64,000 nucleotides of DNA from JAWQFO01 sp033436665 (GTDB taxonomy: Bacteria; Pseudomonadota; Alphaproteobacteria; Rhodobacterales; Rhodobacteraceae): NCBI RefSeq assembly GCF_033436665.1, contig NZ_JAWQFO010000004.1, positions 62,001-126,000 of the forward strand. The letters run 5' to 3'. A model generated the notes under the pieces. That model did not search any database. It was not told where the DNA came from and saw nothing but the letters and a program-made list of their open reading frames with translations. A program made the position numbers and the translations under genes. Of the stretch, positions 60,497 to 64,000 are shown one piece after another. Numbering within the stretch: the first letter of the stretch is position 1; each line of letters opens with the position of its first letter.

Positions 60497-60697
60497 TTAG
60501 CGGTCGTAGGGCATGTAGCCCTTGACGATCTTGGCGTCGGGGGCGCTGAGCACCGTGGTGCCACGCGCGTCGCGGATGAACTTCTTGGTCCGCTTGATCA
60601 TCCCGTGCCGTTTGCCAGCCTGACCGGCGATCACCTTGCCGGTCGCCGTCACCTTGAAGCGCTTCTTGGCGCTCGACTTGGTCTTCATCTTGGGCAT
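60497..60697 (-). CDS. rpmI: 50S ribosomal protein L35
   Basis: This 66-aa basic protein begins 'MPKMKTKSSAKKRFKVTATG', the L35 signature. It is the first gene of rpmI-rplT; infC, the usual partner, is not here. GGAGACGGAA precedes the ATG at 60697. Confidence 0.98.
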   Translation of the reverse strand: MPKMKTKSSAKKRFKVTATGKVIAGQAGKRHGMIKRTKKFIRDARGTTVLSAPDAKIVKGYMPYDR

Positions 60698-60838
60698 TTC
60701 CGTCTCCTGTCTTCAAGATCGGTTTACGCGCGACTCGGCATGCCACTCCGGCCGGTCCCGCAATCGGAAGCTGCCCTATATGCTTCGGAGAACTGCTTGG
60801 CAAGGCCCTTGGAGATGAATCGGCCGAGCCCTGTCGCG

Positions 60839-61066
60839 TCAGGGCAGGTAGCGCCCCGCGACCGAGACGAAGATGTTCGGGATGTCCTGCATGCGGTAGC
60901 CCGGACCCGGCGCCTGGCTGATCGCGTAGAAAATCAGCCCGACGGCGATCAGGATCGTCAGCGCCGAGGCGCGCGGCGCACGGCTGTCGCTCATCGCGGA
61001 CAGCAAAGAGGGTATGGTAAAGACCGCCAGGACGATGCCCAGCACCAGCGCAAGTTCCGGATCCAT
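60839..61066 (-). CDS. Small membrane protein, 75 aa
   Basis: Two membrane helices ('LALVLGIVLAVFTIPSLLS' and 'ALTILIAVGLIFYAISQA') flank a short basic loop ('SDSRAPRAS'). It follows pyruvate kinase by 29 bases on the same strand and could be cotranscribed. Similar two-helix proteins occur next to pyk in Rhodobacteraceae, but their role is not known to me. Confidence 0.75.
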   Translation of the reverse strand: MDPELALVLGIVLAVFTIPSLLSAMSDSRAPRASALTILIAVGLIFYAISQAPGPGYRMQDIPNIFVSVAGRYLP

Positions 61067-61095
61067 CTGTCTCGTCCCCCGTCTTTCGCGGAAGC

Positions 61096-62541
<1,446 letters not shown>

Positions 62542-62741
62542 CTGCACGCTCCTTGGCTCGTTACCGCTAACGGATTGGGTGCCTTATGGCCGATGCCCCG
62601 GCGCGGGGCAACTGCCATGCGCGCGCCGCTTCCGGCGTGAGACCCCAATGACACGGCCGTGCGGACAGATGCAACGCCCGGGCGCTTGCATCGGGGCGTG
62701 AAACGCCCCAAGTCTCTTGCAGTGCCGAAAGGAGCAGCAGC

Positions 62742-63065
62742 ATGGACGACCTACCCGACCAGACCGAGATCGAGCTGCAGGCCGCCGCCTTCCGCCGGCT
62801 GCGCCGCCACCTGATGGAAGAGCGGACAGACGTGCAGAACATCGACCTGATGAACCTCGCCGGGTTCTGCCGCAACTGCCTGAGCCGCTGGTACCAGGAA
62901 GCGGCGAACGAACGCGGCATCGAGATGGGCAAAGACGAAGCCCGCGAACGGTTCTACGGCATGACGATGGACGCCTGGAAAACCCAGTTCCAGACCGAGG
63001 CCGGAGCGGACAAGCAGGCGGCCTTTAAGCAGTCCTTCAAGGAAAACGTCGAGAACGAGGGCTGA
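62742..63065 (+). CDS. DUF1244 family protein, 107 aa
   Basis: This helical cytosolic protein has the family core 'DLMNLAGFCRNCLSRWYQEA' with a CxxC pair, and 'YGMTMDAWKTQFQTEA'. DUF1244 members are small and of unknown function, common in alpha- and gammaproteobacteria. AAAGGAGCAGC precedes the ATG at 62742. It is divergent from pyruvate kinase, with 200 bases between starts. Confidence 0.9.
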   Translation: MDDLPDQTEIELQAAAFRRLRRHLMEERTDVQNIDLMNLAGFCRNCLSRWYQEAANERGIEMGKDEARERFYGMTMDAWKTQFQTEAGADKQAAFKQSFKENVENEG

Positions 63066-63358
63066 CCCCGACGCGCTCGGCGCGCGAAACCTCGGCGCAG
63101 CCACACGGCGTCCGGCAGGGTGTCGGCTGTGGCGCGACGGGCGCTTTCCGGGGTCTGCGCGGCCTGCGGCGACGATGACCCCGACACTGTCCCGCGAGTC
63201 TGCCGCCCGCGCCGCACGGCCGGGACACAACCGCGTGACACCCCTGCGTCGGCGCGACACAGGCGCGATTTTCTGTTACAGTCTCTGGACATGCATTCTG
63301 CCACGCGGGTCCACCCGATGGCTGGCTCCCGCCGGTGTTTCACGGGAAGGAGAGCGTG

Positions 63359-64000
63359 ATGGCAAAAGGCAAGACGATCGGCAATCCGTTGTCCTGGGCC
63401 GCCAAGGCCGCGGGATCCGGGTCGACCTACATCGGCGAAGGAACAAGCGAACTCGGCAGCCATGACACTGCCCCCATCGAGCTGAACGACCTGAGCTTCG
63501 ACGACCTCCGAACCGCGCTGAAAAAGGGGGCGGAGGACTTCATGGCGCTGCGCACGGATGTCGTCTTCGTGGTGCTCATCTACCCGATCATCGGACTTCT
63601 GTTGATCTGGGCTGCCGTCAACCGCGAGGTCCTGCCGCTGGTATTTCCGATGATCACCGGATTCGCGATTCTCGGCCCCGTCGCCGCCATCGGCCTCTAC
63701 GAGATGAGCCGCAGGCGCGAACAGGGCCTCGAGACAAACATCGGTGACGCCTTCGGGGTCATGGGATCGCCCTCCTTCGTGCCAATCGTCGTCCTGGGCT
63801 GCTATCTCGCCTTCCTCTTCGCGATGTGGCTTGTGGTCGCCTGGTTTCTCTACGGCGTCACGCTTGGGCCCGAGCCTCCGCAGTCGGCGTCGGCCCTGAT
63901 CGGGGACGTTTTCACGACCGGTTCAGGCTGGGTCATGCTCATTCTCGGTAGCGGCATCGGTTTTATCTTCGCAGTCGCCGCGCTGGCGATGAGCCTTGTG
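63359..64000 (+). CDS. DUF2189 family integral membrane protein (3' truncated)
   Basis: The frame is open for 214 codons to the window's end. After a polar N-terminus ('HDTAPIELNDLSFDDLRTAL') come four hydrophobic segments. 'FGVMGSPSFVPIVVLGCYLA' and 'GLYEMSRRREQG' match DUF2189, a membrane family of unknown function. AAGGAG precedes the ATG at 63359. The 293 bases upstream contain no gene that I can support. Confidence 0.88.
   Translation, partial: MAKGKTIGNPLSWAAKAAGSGSTYIGEGTSELGSHDTAPIELNDLSFDDLRTALKKGAEDFMALRTDVVFVVLIYPIIGLLLIWAAVNREVLPLVFPMITGFAILGPVAAIGLYEMSRRREQGLETNIGDAFGVMGSPSFVPIVVLGCYLAFLFAMWLVVAWFLYGVTLGPEPPQSASALIGDVFTTGSGWVMLILGSGIGFIFAVAALAMSLV

Overview
The window is high-GC (mid-60s % by eye), gene-dense and closed by GTG as well as ATG starts. 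It looks like the chromosome of a marine alphaproteobacterium of the Rhodobacteraceae (Roseobacter group). The main reasons are the gene order hemN / fnrL / usp / ccoNOQP / ccoGHIS, the DUF1013 (TrcR), COQ9-like and DUF1244 proteins, the TAXI-type TRAP transporter, and a 3'-flanking element typical of this family. No phage, transposase, CRISPR, rRNA or tRNA was recognised. This assignment is inference from gene content.

Layout. 1-1.3 kb: the 3' end of an HWE-type sensor kinase fused to a receiver, then a small orphan protein. 1.3-5.5 kb (minus): an SDR followed by a tight iorA-iorB-dihaem cytochrome c unit, i.e. a molybdenum hydroxylase with its own electron acceptor. 5.7-9.2 kb (plus): a TAXI solute-binding protein, a hairpin, a fused 4TM/12TM permease, and a membrane protein. 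9.2-13.5 kb (minus): an RND pump and its adaptor. 13.6-17.6 kb (minus): SDR, a potassium-channel-like protein with a zinc-ribbon tail, an HD hydrolase, and an MltB-like lytic transglycosylase. 17.7-19.6 kb: a DksA-like zinc-finger protein, a BNR-repeat protein and a DUF1330 protein.

19.7-30.3 kb is the core microaerobic module. hemN diverges from fnrL across one FNR-type box. A second box lies before usp, which leads into ccoNOQP (cbb3 oxidase) and then ccoGHIS (oxidase assembly, copper export). The ccoP-ccoG gap carries two inverted repeats and a possible 18-19 codon leader ORF that ends one base before ccoG.

30.4-34.6 kb: recR, then a divergent sugar module (TIM-barrel isomerase/epimerase; a transketolase split into two chains; an SDR). 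34.6-41.2 kb: a less GC-rich membrane/Sel1-like protein, ornithine decarboxylase with a structured leader, a glycine-rich autotransporter-like protein, the DUF1013 regulator and an RNase T2. 41.4-51.5 kb: tandem quinone oxidoreductases, a COQ9-like protein, rpsU with a clear promoter and terminator, a GMC oxidoreductase with an AsnC regulator divergent from alanine dehydrogenase, mscL, lipoproteins, a GST and YtoQ. 51.5-55.3 kb (minus): pheS, a YrhK-like protein, pheT. 55.5-58.8 kb (plus): an SBP56 (methanethiol oxidase-like) protein coupled to a membrane protein, then an MFS permease. 58.8-64 kb: a lipoprotein alpha/beta hydrolase, rpmI-rplT, pyruvate kinase, DUF1244 and a truncated DUF2189 membrane protein.

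Most of the window is ordinary housekeeping and respiratory chromosome. The parts most likely to hold something undescribed are the ccoG leader, the ornithine decarboxylase leader, the split-transketolase module, the SBP56-membrane protein pair and the glycine-rich autotransporter. Three convergent gene pairs also share exactly the same CTAG stop-codon overlap.
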